Notes under the pieces: model-generated | What the model was told of the DNA's origin: nothing | Database searches by the model: none | Seen by the model: the letters and a program-made list of their open reading frames with translations, nothing else | Part shown: in pieces, positions 35,721 to 48,004 of the stretch | Position numbering within the stretch: the first letter of the stretch is position 1 | Layout of the letters: the number at the start of each line of letters is the position of its first letter | DNA from: Polytrichum commune | Lineage: Eukaryota > Streptophyta > Polytrichopsida > Polytrichales > Polytrichaceae | Assembly: GCA_950295325.1 (NCBI GenBank) | Contig: OX485807.1 | Span: forward strand, 19,127,666-19,191,665 | Length of the DNA: 64,000 nt | Reading direction: 5' to 3' | Program-made: the position numbers and the translations under genes

Positions 35721-38700
35721 GTGAATTTAAGTCTGTTGGTCCAACCTTAATCAAGAGTCCGCTTGATACAAGATTGGGTTTACTACCTACCTTGCAGTAG
35801 GTGAGCCTTATATAGTGGTGTAGGCATAAAATCCAAATTCTTGAAAGGTGGTGATGTCCCTAGGGGGCAATGAGCATGGGAACTTCTTTGTACATCCATT
35901 CACTTTTAAACTCAACAAGGTTTGAGGTAGAGGTTGCAAACCTACATTGTGTAGAACCAACGGCTTTGTACTTACCATCACTATAACTTGTAGTGATGGA
36001 TGTTGAACATGATTCAGCCTCTAACTTTATGAAATCCAAAGTCCGCCGATCATAATGTCCATCTCTTCTATGGGTTGAAGAAGGGGAAAATTGAGCAGCA
36101 AGAACAAAAGCCATAGTCTCAACATAGATAAGGAGGCTTCGCGGAAGTGATGGACTTGCTAAAAATCTTGGATCTTTTAAAAAGGCCACCAATGTCGGCA
36201 CCATTGTGGTATCACATTGTTGGCACATGACAACATAGATGTATTAATAATTATTGATGCCTTCATAATAACTTTAAAAATACACATATAATATGCTTCA
36301 AGTAGATTTTATGAAAAAAAATCCAAATGAAGCATTTAAACAAGATAAACAAGCAAACAATAAAATAACAAATTAGAAAAAATAACAAAAATTTTGGTAT
36401 GAATCTTTTTTTTGTATGAGTAAGTTTAGAGGATAAGCTAACCTGTTTTAATAAAAAATAATGGGGGTTCATTGGAACATGAATGAAAATTCAAAGCATT
36501 TTGGATGAGAAATGGTGCATTGTGGATGAACTTTGGTTTGTTGTGGATGAAACAAGGAAAAAAGGGTGATTAGGGTTAGAAGCATGTGGAGCTAGTTTTT
36601 CTTCTTCTTTCCATTTTCATTGTGCACAGCTCCTTTAGCCACATGGTCACACCATCTTCATATTTTCATTTGCGTTTTCATTTTTCTATGTTTCCTTACA
36701 TGACAAAATATTAGCAAACAAGGAACTCCACTCCAATACCATGAGGAAAGAAAATGAGAACCTATTCTCCATAATAAAATAGGGTGCAATTTATTGCTCA
36801 ATTATGGAATTTATAACTACCTATAGGGTTGAGGAAAATGATGATGAGTAGATTTTAAATGATTATAGTGTCCAAAAAGTTCAAGCACTAAGATAAATAA
36901 CCCTTTAACAAATACTTGGTTCTTACACATATATGCCAATTTTTTGTAGAGGTGCCTTCCCGAGGTATTTATACTAGGAGTTTGAAATCATTTGCATAAA
37001 TTCTTTCGACTATGATACAAAAAAATTACTATACAGAAATAAAGTTTTTCTAAATATACTCAATCCAATCATTTGTCATTGTGTCCTGCAAGTTGAGCAC
37101 ATTATAACTTGAATGGCTAGCCCGATAGCCCTCCCAATAGCAGATTCTGCAAATGATAGCTCTTTTAGTTGAACTAGCTTGGACGCACTTGTGATGAAGA
37201 AACTTTTCATCATGATGATGCAATTTGTAAAAGTTTGTTCCCACAAACATGCATTATTGGAGATGCAAACTTGTATGGAAACAATGACATTGAGAACTAA
37301 ATCCAAAACCGCATTTTGGAAGTCTTAGAGCCAAATTCTTTGATGCTCCAAGAACTTCCAATGCTACTAGACACTAAAGGCTATGCAAACCAAACACCAA
37401 GAAGAACACCAAGTTCGAAGAGAAGACACAAGCTCCAATGTCACTAAACCCTAAGCAATGCAAGCTTCAAGTGAAGTTTGCAAAGACTTTGAACCTCGAC
37501 ATGTTATGAATGGCATGGATGAAGGGTGGTGAGAGAATGATGACCACAAGGAAACAAAAGGATGAGAACATGTGTTGATGAAACCAAAACATTTATGGTC
37601 GATATTTTATTTAGTTATTAAGGCTTTGTTAGTAGTCGTACATCTATGATTTGTCTAAAAACTCCTAATAACAAATTTCATTTGTACTACATTAAGAATA
37701 TCCTACCAGACGCTATATACAATGTATATTGGCGTCTCAAAAAAATGCACTAATTGCACTCAATTGGGATCATCATGTGGACTATGAAGATTTGATCCCC
37801 TATGAAACAACTTAAGGAGAAAACAAATCCCTTGCAACATTCTCTTTGAGTGAGTTTCAAGTTCATTAAGAGTTCACTACACTTCACATTGACATAAAAA
37901 TACATAAGTCATACATTGCATATGTAAAAATCTAATTTATTTTCTAACACGTGGTTTTAATTTTTGACTGGATTATCTCCTAGATTTATAAAGAAAATAA
38001 ATATGAAGAAATACCCCTTACTTTGATTGCACTGTGCACGTCATGTTAAAAAATTGGAATCCGCATATGTTATTGGAGTGGTTGACATTTCAAATTTCAA
38101 ATCATGGTGCACCCCCTTAAGGTGGGTTGCTTTTGCAATCAAGTCAAGAAAGAGGAGAACAAAAGATCACCAAACTAAAATCAAGAGACAAAGTCCACCC
38201 ACGATCATATATATACACATACATATATCCATGTTCAAAGCATCAGTTACACAGATCGGCATCCACGATAAGTGGAACCCACTGGCAAACCACTACTACC
38301 CATTTAGATCAAAGAAGGGGAGTTTATTATCATATCTTCATGGAACACACCGTAATATAACTTGTGGTAGGTGCATCTATTTCGGTTTGTGACCTATTTA
38401 ACTATGCTCCGTTGGAGTGGTCAAACACCTCAACATCAACGGCCACCACACTCTAATGACTGAGTCTCCGAAGAGGCCGTTGAGCAATAACGACCTTTTA
38501 GAGATGGCCCACATTTTCGCCACTCAAAACGGCGAGCAAAGGGCTTGCTAAAGTGCAACCACGTGGGATGTCATGTTTAGTTATGTGCTCGTGTAATGGC
38601 CCTGCCTTGCTTGAATACTCGTTCTTCAGCCTTTGCCGTATGTATGGCAGATCTTATATATTCATTGACGCAAACTTGAATCCCACATGGATCTATCATA

Positions 38701-38950
38701 GTTTAGCATCCAAAAAACGACGCAGGAAGCACCTTACTGTATCGATGCCAACCGAACTTCTTGGGGAGCCAGTGTCCACAATGTTCCCTAAATTGTTAAA
38801 GAAGGAAGGAAGGAATGAAGGAAAGAAGGAAGGAAGGAGATGGCAGCGCTTTTGTGAGGAATTGCTGTCCTGAAAGACCATTGTCTCGCTTGGAAGCCAA
38901 CACACGGCAGCTAGTAGGCAAAGCCTAGAAGAAATTGTGTGGAGCAGCAA
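35721..38950. other. Intergenic DNA without a recognised gene
   Basis: AT-rich sequence with short open frames of no recognisable family. A GGAA/GAAG-type purine microsatellite lies at about 38803-38840. Confidence 0.4.
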
Positions 38951-38953
38951 TGA

Positions 38954-39474
38954 AAGGGGAGAACCGACCACTAGTTATAGATGAACCGGTTGAGTTTGCG
39001 AAATAACTGGTTGATGTTCAAGATTTCCGGAAAATTACCAACTATTTTAGAGGAATCTTTAGAGTATATTGAAAGGTGTCAATTCATGCCATGTACACAC
39101 CGTTCGTCACACCATGGGAATTGGCTTTGCCTGAAGCATCAGACCAAGGATCACCCATTATTCCAGTGTTCCATGCCGTTGTTTTAGTGTGGTCTACTAG
39201 AGCAATTGGTGGTTTAATGTGGGATACCAAGGTGGGGTTGCTTTGATTGAGGTGAAGTCGTAACAAGGTAGCTGTAGGGGAACTTGTGGTTGGATTGACT
39301 CCTTTCTCAAATAAACAAAAATATTTACTTTTTCTAACTATTGTAGATACGCCATGTGCTCTTCATTCTTTGGACTATAGTTACATAGCCCGGAGGTTAA
39401 GCGACTAGAATAATGTAACCAGTTGGACTTGCAAACACTAGGATCTTGACCGATTATGCCCAAGAATCTCCCCA
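38954..39474. mobile_element. AACCGGTT repeat copy interrupted by mitochondrial DNA
   Basis: 38954 to about 39064 matches the left half of the copy at 61414-61632, and 39412-39474 matches its right half ('gtaaccagttggacttgcaaa' onward). Between them lie about 350 bp that replace roughly 45 bp of the intact copy. That insert contains the mitochondrial rRNA segment. Confidence 0.72.
39075..39310 (+). pseudogene. rrn18: Nuclear copy of the 3' end of plant mitochondrial 18S rRNA (NUMT)
   Basis: The sequence follows the 3' domain of the small-subunit rRNA: TGTACACACCGTTCGTCACA at 39092-39111, then GGGAATTGGCTTTGCCTGAAGC, GATCACCCAT, a helix-44-like stretch, GAAGTCGTAACAAGGTA at 39254-39270 and the end TGGATTGACTCC. 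The GAAGCATC..ACCAA.GATCACCCAT stretch and the TGGATTGA end fit plant mitochondrial rather than plastid or cytosolic rRNA. Many differences from the usual bases are C to T (CCGTTCGTC for the usual CCGCCCGTC), as expected for methylated, non-functional nuclear copies. Only about 235 bp is present, so it is not a working gene. 39311-39411 may be mitochondrial spacer. Confidence 0.85.
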
Positions 39475-41387
39475 GACATTGTTCTGGACTAACCTTTGTG
39501 ACCTTAGTTGCTTCTGAGACTAGTCTCGTAGCATGATCACACGTTGTACACCAAACACTAACACCAAAGGGGTGCTAGATCAAGTAACATTATTTTAGAG
39601 GGAGGTAGTCTGGATATATGTCCCACCTGTTCACTCTATAAATCGTGGGGCTTGTGGTCTGAATTAATATCGTACGTACACAAGGTTTTACATAGGTATA
39701 GTGAAAGTTAAGATTCTATTCGGTCAAAGAGTGTGAGGTATTGGTAGTTGAACATCTTATAGAGGAGTTGAAATGGGGTTAAAACTCACCACTCTAAAGG
39801 TTGCATGGTTGAAGGGGTGGAAAGCTCTAGAGGGGAGAGAGCACCTCTAAAATGGTGATAATGAGAATGTAGGAGCCTATTTTGTTAAATGTGCCCTTTA
39901 AATTGGTGGCAAGGGTTTAGAGGCGTATGCATTGATAATGTGTGAACATGCTCTCATGCATACTCTCATAAAAAAGGGCCCCTCCCGGAAGGTAGGAAGT
40001 ACAACTACTTGTCACCTCTTCAAAGGGGATCAAGGTAAGGAATAATGGGATCCCATTCACGTTAGCACAAATAAAAAGCACCAATATTGTTTTTATTGCA
40101 TTGCATTCTCTCATGCTTGCAATAAGAGTTCCTAAGGTGGACAAGCCTATGATAGTTACGTTTGCATGTTCGTTATGAATTACAGTTTGCTTTGTGAGCT
40201 CTAGTGATTTTGGGCTTATCCACAAATGTGGATGGAGAAGCCAACTTCAATCACAGAGAAAGCTAGAGCCCCATCCTAAATTGATATGAATTTTCAAAGG
40301 TGGTTGTAAGGGAGCTATAACAAGGTCACATCATTCTCTCATTTGGTTGCACACATTTGGCAAGTACACTAGATAGTCCTATTACTGTGGGCCACAACAA
40401 TTTTCTAAACCCCACACTATTTCTCATAATGAGAATTAATGTGGGCCACATTAATTTTCAACCCATCCTAAATTTTCTTGGCCAAGGAGGGGGGGGGGTC
40501 ACTCCCATATTTTAGAAAACTATGTGGGAACGAGTATAGGGCCCACTTTAACGTTGCTAGCTACAAACTATAAAACATTTATTTGTAACAAAGCTCAAGT
40601 TACATATTGAACTTCATGGTATAAATAAATTTGAGTTTCTATAAATTAATTATGTTAGAGAAGTTTTAAAACTAACATACCATGGGGTTCAGTAAAGGTG
40701 GAGAATTAAAATAATATATATTAGGGCCCCATGCTTTGGATGACATCTCATGGATGTCTCTTTGCAGTTGGATGTAATCTGTTTGGTTAGATGTGGGAAG
40801 GGCTCCTAAGAGGTTTGCGCATTCTGATTGGCTTTGTGAGTTCCCAGTTTGGGTTTGTATGAGCTCTTTGAAGCTCTCCTCTCTATGCAAATTCCCACCA
40901 TCTTGCGAACTTGGCGAATGTTGATGATTGAAGATTGGACAATAGGCTCATGTGCATAGTTGCGCTTGTCAGGTGCGCCCGTTTTTAAGCTTCATCTTTT
41001 CTACTTCTGGTATTTATCCTGCTTGATGTATGGGTAGGGTTTAGGGTTGTTCAATTCATGTTGTGATTTCTCACCATTTTTGGGGGGTCCATTGTCAATG
41101 AAAAGGGAGAGGGTGACATCAATAGGAGGTGTGCATATGAGCAATACCAATTGCAACTCAAGGTACATGGTTGTAGTCAAGTTGTTGGTCACAAACCATG
41201 TTTGCAATGTCTTTGAAGTTGAAATTGTTCTCACTTGCTAATGCTTATGCTAGTTCATAACTTATTGGATCTTGCAAATGTGTTGAGGGTAACACATATG
41301 CAAAATCCAAACCACTACTTGAAGGTAATCATATTGTAGATACTCCCTTTCAATTTTTAGATATTGAGAGTAGATGAAAGATTAACT
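39475..41387. other. Intergenic DNA without a recognised gene
   Basis: No domain-bearing frame is seen. An open frame at 40225-39917 (minus) is unrecognised. A G-run lies at 40489-40498. Confidence 0.4.
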
Positions 41388-41946
41388 CACGGGTAGGTCA
41401 CTTAGTGCATTTTAAAACGACATGCGGCATAATATAGAGAGGATTAAAATCATTTGAAATAAAAATTATAAAGGAATTCCAATTAATGAAGGGGCCATTA
41501 AATGTAGACAATCCCATTATAAGTAAGTTAGTGGACATAAAATGTGGGCCATTATTTTTTTGTAAAATTAATATAGGGGCTGAAGATAAGGATCCTAGAA
41601 GGTATGTTTAGTATGTTTGCTATGGTCTCCTATGTGTTTTCATCATAACTTTGTTTGCAATGATATTATTGTTTGCACCCTTCTTTGTTTCCATGGTTTC
41701 CCTTAACACTCGTCAATGCGTTAGAAAGTAGATTAGCTTTTATTACTTAAAAGGAATATAGAGTACAAAAAATTGCAGTGACTTGGACAATATAAGTAAT
41801 GGAAGGGTGCAAACAAATGGGCCATTTTTGAAATTTAAGTAATTATAGGGAGGCTTTAATTCAACCCTTGAAGGTAAATAGCCCCAAAACAAAAAACCCC
41901 CAGCCGCACGTGGTGCACAAAAATGCCTTAGAGTGACCTACCCGTG
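41388..41946. mobile_element. hAT-like MITE, CACGGGTAG family, copy 1
   Basis: The ends CACGGGTAGGTCACT and AGTGACCTACCCGTG are perfect inverted repeats, with looser pairing further in ('gcattttaaaacgacatgcgg' against 'ccgcacgtggtgcacaaaaatgc'). The 8-bp duplication GATTAACT flanks it (41380-41387, 41947-41954), as for hAT transposons. It is 559 bp with no coding capacity. It is nearly identical to 55253-55813. Confidence 0.92.
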
Positions 41947-42200
41947 GATTAACTGCAAGCTTAACCTCAATAGAGTTTCTTCGGATGTATATGCTCTACT
42001 ACTAGTTGATCCCAACCTTATATCCAAAAAGTGCATGCATGTGATTGACCTAGATTTTGTTTTTGACTCCCAACCAAATTTAGAGTGCATGGCAGAAGAG
42101 AATGAAATCCAAGATTTTACCCCTTTTGATGACTCTAATTGACCATTTCCTCCACATGTTGGTTTTAGAGTTGATGGTGAGAACACTGACCATGTGGCAC

Positions 42201-43849
42201 TGTGAGCCCAAAAGGGTGCCCACATTTAGTCTTAGACCCTTGAAACGTTAGTTGATGCACTTTGAAGTAGCATGTTACTTCACAAAAATATAAAAAGAGT
42301 GAAATGTTAGTCTTAGAAGTACCATGTTGTAAGAGGCTAGGATGTGAGTTGTTATTGTGTTTTTACCTTCGGAAGGATTTGAGTGAATGAGGATAGGTAA
42401 GGAGAACTTGGATTGAGTAGTTAGTGAGTAGGCTAGTACAAATGGATGGAGACAACCAAAGTGACTCAAGAGGCAAGTGCATTCGAATTGGGATGAATGG
42501 AGGATCACATGGAGCGCACAAGTGGACCACCTCATCATGGCCACTTAATGGGGAAGGCCCAAGGAAGAATGCAAGGTGGAGGATAAGCAAATTCTCAAAG
42601 CACCAATCAAATCACGAGTTAAGCATCGTGGTTTGAATTAAGTGGTGAGCGACGATTTGGGAAAGTAAGGGGAGAAAGTTATGGCGGCGGAAAGCGAAGG
42701 AGGCTAAGTTTGGGTTGAAGCATCCCAAGTTTGGTAAAGTGTGGTAGGTAGAAAGCCAAGGCTAGTTAAATGTTCGAATTAGGATCCTTGTTGATCATTT
42801 GAGGGAGGAAGGCTTAGAAGATAGGATTGGCGCCTACTAAGTAGGAGGAAATCTCAAGGGCTTATCGTGAGCCTTGAGGGTGCTCACCCCCTCAAGCTTA
42901 CTATATAATCCCTCATTTTTCCCTCACTCATCCTCTCTTTCCTTTGTGCTCCAAGGCACCCCACGAGTTATAAGTGTGGGTGTGGGAAGCCATATTGGAG
43001 CACATGTGTGTGCTTAGTTTTTAGTTTGAGAGCCAAGGCTTGTTAGCCTTGAAGAGGGCTTGACCTCTTGGTAGAATTAGTGTTGACGTGAAGGATTTTA
43101 AAGTTAATTCATGATTCCAATTTGTGGTACTTTAAGTTCATGTTTTGAATACACGTGGTTGCAAGTTCCATGTTTAAGAGTTGAGCACTTGATGTTGTGA
43201 TGAGTGCAAAAATATACTTGTGTGGATTAGTTAGTCTTAGTGAAGTTAGGAAATTCTCTCTCCCCCTCTCCTCTCTAGGATTTTAGGATTTTAGGATTAG
43301 AGAAGAATTGTGTGATTAGAAAGGGGTTGTTAGTAGAATTAGGGAAATTAGGTAGGAAGATTAGTTAAGGGCTTGAATAATTAGTGAGGTAGTTGGGGAT
43401 TACAACTACAAAGTTGTGGGTTCATGAAGGAGCTGGGTTTATGAAGGAGCTGGGTTTGTTTAGTTAGAAAGTAAAGAGCTGGGTTTATGAAGGACCTGGG
43501 TTTGTTTAGTTAGAAGCTAAGGAGCTGGGTTCATGAAGGAGCTGGGTTTATGAAGGAGCTGGGTTTGTTTAGTTAGAAGCTAAGGAGCTGGGTTCATGAA
43601 GGAGCTGGGTTTATGAAGGAGCTGGGTTTGTTTAGTTAGAAGCTAAGAAACTGGGTTTATGAAGGAGCTAGGTTTATGTAATTAGAAAGTAAAGAGATGG
43701 GTTCATGAAGGAGCTTAGTAGATAGCCTACCTAATTAGCTCATAGACAAGTAGTTAGTTACATTATGCTAGTTAGTGTTATGTGTGGCTTTCACAAGTAA
43801 ATGTATTTGAGATTGACTATAGAGAATAGTGTTTTTTTTAACACTTGCA
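42201..43849 (+). repeat. LTR of a decayed retrotransposon, plus orientation
   Basis: It begins TGTGAGCCCAAAA and ends AACACTTGCA (TG...CA). A shorter relative lies inverted at 46711-47819 with the same start and a similar end. A TATA-like 'ctatataatccc' at 42901 would be its promoter. Bases 43425-43715 hold tandem units built on 'gagctgggttYatgaag' and 'tttgtttagttagaagctaag'. I did not find a second LTR in the same direction. Confidence 0.6.
43425..43715 (+). repeat. Tandem repeat inside the LTR
   Basis: About a dozen short units ('gagctgggttcatgaag' or 'gagctgggtttatgaag') alternate with 'tttagttagaagctaa', making a higher-order unit of about 65 bp repeated roughly four times. Confidence 0.8.
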
Positions 43850-44900
43850 TCCTCTCTTTAAAAATAAACCACGTGCACAACTTAATGGAGAATGTGGAGC
43901 ACTCTCGCGATGGCAAGACAAAGGAAGCAAAGACCAAAGTTAAATCCAAGACCACTTGAAGGGTGAACCTTGCACTATGGACTCATCCAAGTCCAAATCC
44001 AATACCGCGGAGGAATGTGAGCCCAAACCCACTACTCGGACTACGGACGCTTAAGGGTGGGGGGTTTGGCCTCACAGGCACTTGACTTGAAGTCTAGATT
44101 GGTGAGTGCCGAGTGCCGAGGTTATGGCTAGACACTTGCTCGCCAAAGAGAAACTTAGGAAGTATTTGAAACTAATAGCCATGGGGTATCCAATAGCACT
44201 TGAGGTCTTTGGATTAGAATTTTGTGGGCATAGTAAAGGTGTATTTATGGAGTGATGTTAAGAGTTTGAACTTACCAACGGAGATCATTCCAAGAACGTA
44301 ATCCACAACCTCTTAGTCAATTTTTAAAAAATCACCGCATGTCTAGCATACATATTTAAAATTGGTGTTGAACAAAGGGAGTTCAAATCATTGATCATCT
44401 CCAATCAGAAGCCTCTAAAGGGAAGTCTATTGTCTTGATTGCATCTAGCCATCAAGCACTAGTGCCCGAAGGCATTCATATACTAAGTGCACCGAATGAA
44501 ACGAAGGAAGTCAGGTCTTGTTGAGGATTTGACAGACAATCAAGGGGCATTATAAGTGACAACAAGTGAGTACATGAACAACTCTTATGTGTAGACATGG
44601 GTTGGTTCAAGAAGAGCCGATGCCTATCAAAGCGACTCAAATTTGCAGTTGTTGTTTGAGCCATTAGCTCAATTAAGTGTCATTGAATTGAAGGTTCTTA
44701 GGGATGCTCTATGTGATTCCTACTATGATGTGGAGGTGAATTGCATAGTTTGACAAAATGCAAGAATTGTTGAATTGTTTTGGGTAGGATTTTTGGCAAA
44801 GGTTGTGGCAATGTTTTTGGCAAATTATATAGTTTGGAGCATTGAGGTTAGAGTTAGGGTTTGGACTTTATATCTTGAACACAAAAGCTTGGATGTTGTC
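43850..44900 (+). pseudogene. Internal region of the LTR element, gag-like remnants
   Basis: 43885-43930 and 44036-44085 match, in reverse, 46620-46690 and 46376-46430 beside the other LTR, so both belong to the same element family. Short coding-like runs follow (for example MARHLLAKEKLRKYLK from about 44125) with several stops. No protease, reverse transcriptase or integrase is recognised. Confidence 0.45.
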
Positions 44901-45204
44901 TATTGAATGGTTTTAACCACTTGAACTTGAAGAATGAAAAGACTTGCTTCATATCTAAATGTTTAAACCCTAACAAACTCTATGATTGATGTTGGCTAAT
45001 TGTGTTTTTGAGCACAACATTTGGAAGCATTTGCATATGCTTTAAGTACAAGCATTTTATCACCAGTTGCATGTATGTATGTTTTGAATGAATAGAGTTT
45101 ATACTAGAAAGCTTAATAGTGTGCATGTTGTGTTGATGTGTTGATGTGTGAATTATGATCTTGTATGTGTAAGTGTTAGATTTTACATGTCATCAACAAA
45201 AACT

Positions 45205-45900
45205 ACAATTTGTAACTATTATATCCCCATAATCAAGGCCTATTCAACTCATGACTTATATTTGCATACATCAAATGACCAAATCAAGCACAACCTATCA
45301 AAATACTTTTGGAAAGCCATAGGCATAACCGGTGCCCAAATTACACAAGCCTTGAAATTTTGCTATGCACAATACATGGGCAACCATAGGGTAAACATCT
45401 TTTGGCCCCTCACACACCCCAGTCCCAATTGCTCACTATGCCCCCAAAACGTTAGACACATTGCCCCGCCTCATATCCACATACGAGAACCAATACCTCA
45501 AAGGCCTCAAAATATCCCGTCACAACAAAGTGATACACCTTATTTCCCAAACACTACAAACTAATAAATTTACTAGGTTCTTCACCTTGACTAATGCAAG
45601 ATACCACAATAATACGACACTCGACTCCACAATTCCATAATGGATACTAAAATGCACATGCACCCATCCATCATGCCAATGCCCCGCAAGATTAAGAGCG
45701 GACATCCTATGCGTAATAGGAGACCCCAACCAAAGCCCCCTCCCCATCACCCCCTCCCCATTCATTACACTCCAACTCATAATATGCACATTGTAGTTAG
45801 ATTTTTCTATGACTTAAATTACCCAAAACCCAAGATACAAACTCTCAAAGAAGGCTTAACTAGTGTTTGCTACAAGCATTTGTCACATAACAATTCAACA
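45205..45900 (+). pseudogene. LINE retrotransposon fragment: C-terminal Cys/His region
   Basis: Two overlapping frames joined by a frameshift near 45455 read as the end of a LINE ORF2: a Cys pair (NCSLCPQN), then YLKGLKISRHNKVIHLISQ, then a Cys cluster and LRADILCVIGDPNQSP. This order is familiar from non-LTR elements that carry an RNase H domain. A stop interrupts it near 45640. It may be the same element family as 35166-35720 or even the other part of one broken copy. Confidence 0.55.
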
Positions 45901-46008
45901 ATTAGATAAAAGGGTTGCTATTTCATCCTAAAAACACAGTTGACATGTCCTTCATTTTTTTTTCAAAGCGTTCTTCTCATGACCACCCTTCCAATATCTC
46001 ATTCAATC

Positions 46009-46360
46009 CTCGGGGGGGGGGGGGGGGGGGGGCAGTTTGTTAAAAAGTTAAGGATATAGGTGCGAACAACCATTATTTTATAGGGGGGTATTATTTTCAA
46101 TTCTCTTCTTTTTTTCACATGCTATCATTATGTAATTTTCTACTTTGGGTTGATAGAAAAATGGCTTGCATTACTTATAATTCCAAATTACATATTATTC
46201 CATACCCTATAGTACTTTAAAGATGTCCAGTGCCATTTTTTATACCCTATATTACTCTTAAGTCCATTTATAATTTTTTGCCCCCATGTTTTTAAAATAC
46301 CCTATCATTTGTTCACACGTATATTGCTACTCCAACCAATGACTACCCTCCCCCCCCGAG
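46009..46360. mobile_element. hAT-like MITE with G-run terminal repeats, copy A
   Basis: It begins CTC followed by about 20 G and ends with a run of C then GAG. The 8-bp duplication ATTCAATC flanks it (46001-46008, 46361-46368). It is 352 bp. The interior ('caaccattattttatagggg', 'gatgtccagtgcc') matches copy B at 57701-58042 in reverse. Confidence 0.9.
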
Positions 46361-46710
46361 ATTCAATCATATCTTTGGTTGTTGTGAGGCCAAATCCACC
46401 ACCCTTAAGCGTCCTAGTCCGGGTGATGGCTTTGCGAGTCACATGTATCTCTTACAACTTGAACCATGTGCAAAGTAATTTTTATGTCCAAAAGAACACA
46501 TATTGTTTCCACTCATTGTACTTTATTAATGTTAGCCTCTTGGCTTGTGGTAGAGTTGGCTTTCTCAAGCGTCCAACCCGTGGCTTTAGCCACACATGCC
46601 CTTAAGGACATTCCCCTCGCTCGTTTAATCTTCACTTCCTTTTTCTTGTCATTGCAAGAATCTTCCACATTCTCCATTAATAATGCAAGTGAGTTATTTT
46701 GACCAAGAGG

Positions 46711-47819
46711 TGCAAGTGTTGAAAAACACTTTTCTCAATGGTTAAACACACTCATACAAACCCACACGTGGCACCAACTAGCCTAAATGAATATAACTTC
46801 TTAGCTACCACTAAAGATGGCCTAATGTGATCTAGTTTTTTTATGTGCTAATACTTACTACTTGAGCTAGCCTTGCTAACCCCTAGATAGTCTAAATGAA
46901 TTGTTGCTAGGCAACCCAGCTGCCTTCTGATTCCAGTCCCGGGTGTGGTCTAACCTCCAAGCCCAGCTGCCTTCTGATTACAGTTGCGGTGTGGCCTAAC
47001 TTACCGAGCCCAGCTGCCTTCTGTTCCAGTCCCGGGTGGTCTAACTTACCAAGCCCAGCTGCCTTCTGATTTCAGTATATGAAGTTATAATACCCGAATG
47101 GGTATCCCAACCATTAGTTGCACCCTAATCCAAGCTCTCTCCTTCCCTAATCACATGTTTTCTAAGTTTTTCTTCTTCTTTCTTTTTCCTTGCTCCTAAA
47201 TAATAAACTAATCTAACACACTAATTCCACTAACTACTAACTAATCAACACGTGCAACTTTAAACTCTAAGAGCTCCCTCAATTGGGAGGCATTGAGAGA
47301 GAGAGCTTAACTAATTAACTTCACTAAGAACTAATGTCTCACACACGTGGCTCAAGCTCTTTAAGAGCTTGCTCTCTTGAGAGCGCTTGATGGAGAGAGA
47401 GGAAAATGAGAGAGAAACCACCTTAAGTAGCAAAGAGGGAGAGAGGGAGAGAGAGGTGAGGATAGGGTGAGAGGATTAGCACCTCCAATCACAATCCCTT
47501 AACCTTCACCTTCAAAGTAGGGACTAATCCCCTTCCACCAAGCTTCCTTCTTCCTAAACTACCAAGGTGGATCCAAAAGTGGGCATTTAACCCTCGGAGC
47601 TCACCTTGCTTCACCTTACCCCCTACTCACAATATCAAGGCATACTCTTATTGAATTCAACCTTGAAATAATCACACAACACATTCTAAAGCCTAAACTT
47701 AAATCCAAACCACACTTCACTCTTTTTATGTTTTGTGAATAATCATAACACATCAAAGTCAAACTAAAATTGGTTTCGAAGAGTTAATCACCACATGTGG
47801 GCACCATTTTGGGCTCACA
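46711..47819 (-). repeat. LTR of the same retrotransposon family, minus orientation
   Basis: On the minus strand it starts TGTGAGCCCAAAATGG at 47819 and ends ACACTTGCA at 46711. Internal sequence related to 43885-44085 continues to about 46376, where it meets the hAT-like MITE. It contains the four-unit tandem repeat at 46915-47075 and AG-rich stretches (47395-47455). Confidence 0.58.
46915..47075. repeat. Tandem repeat of about 46 bp, four units
   Basis: CCCAGCTGCCTTCTGA starts each unit (46915, 46962, 47009, 47054), followed by 'ttccagtcccgggtgtggtctaac'-like sequence. In reverse orientation it resembles the 'agctgggtt...gttaga' repeat of the other LTR. Confidence 0.8.
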
Positions 47820-48004
47820 GTTGTGGTCTATAAGTTTTTGTTCCCTTATAGTAAAATATAACGATAATCTTTGGTAACCATGATCTTTTTTAGTACAATT
47901 ATTGGAACTCAATAAGACTAGAGCTGAGATTGCAAAAGCAAGAACACATACACAAAGGCATGTGAACAATACTTGGAGTGAGATGGTCTCTTCCACCTCT
48001 TCCT

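Noticed and set aside
39075-39310. Possible working rRNA gene
   Set aside because: Only the last 235 bases or so are present, with many C-to-T changes in normally invariant positions.
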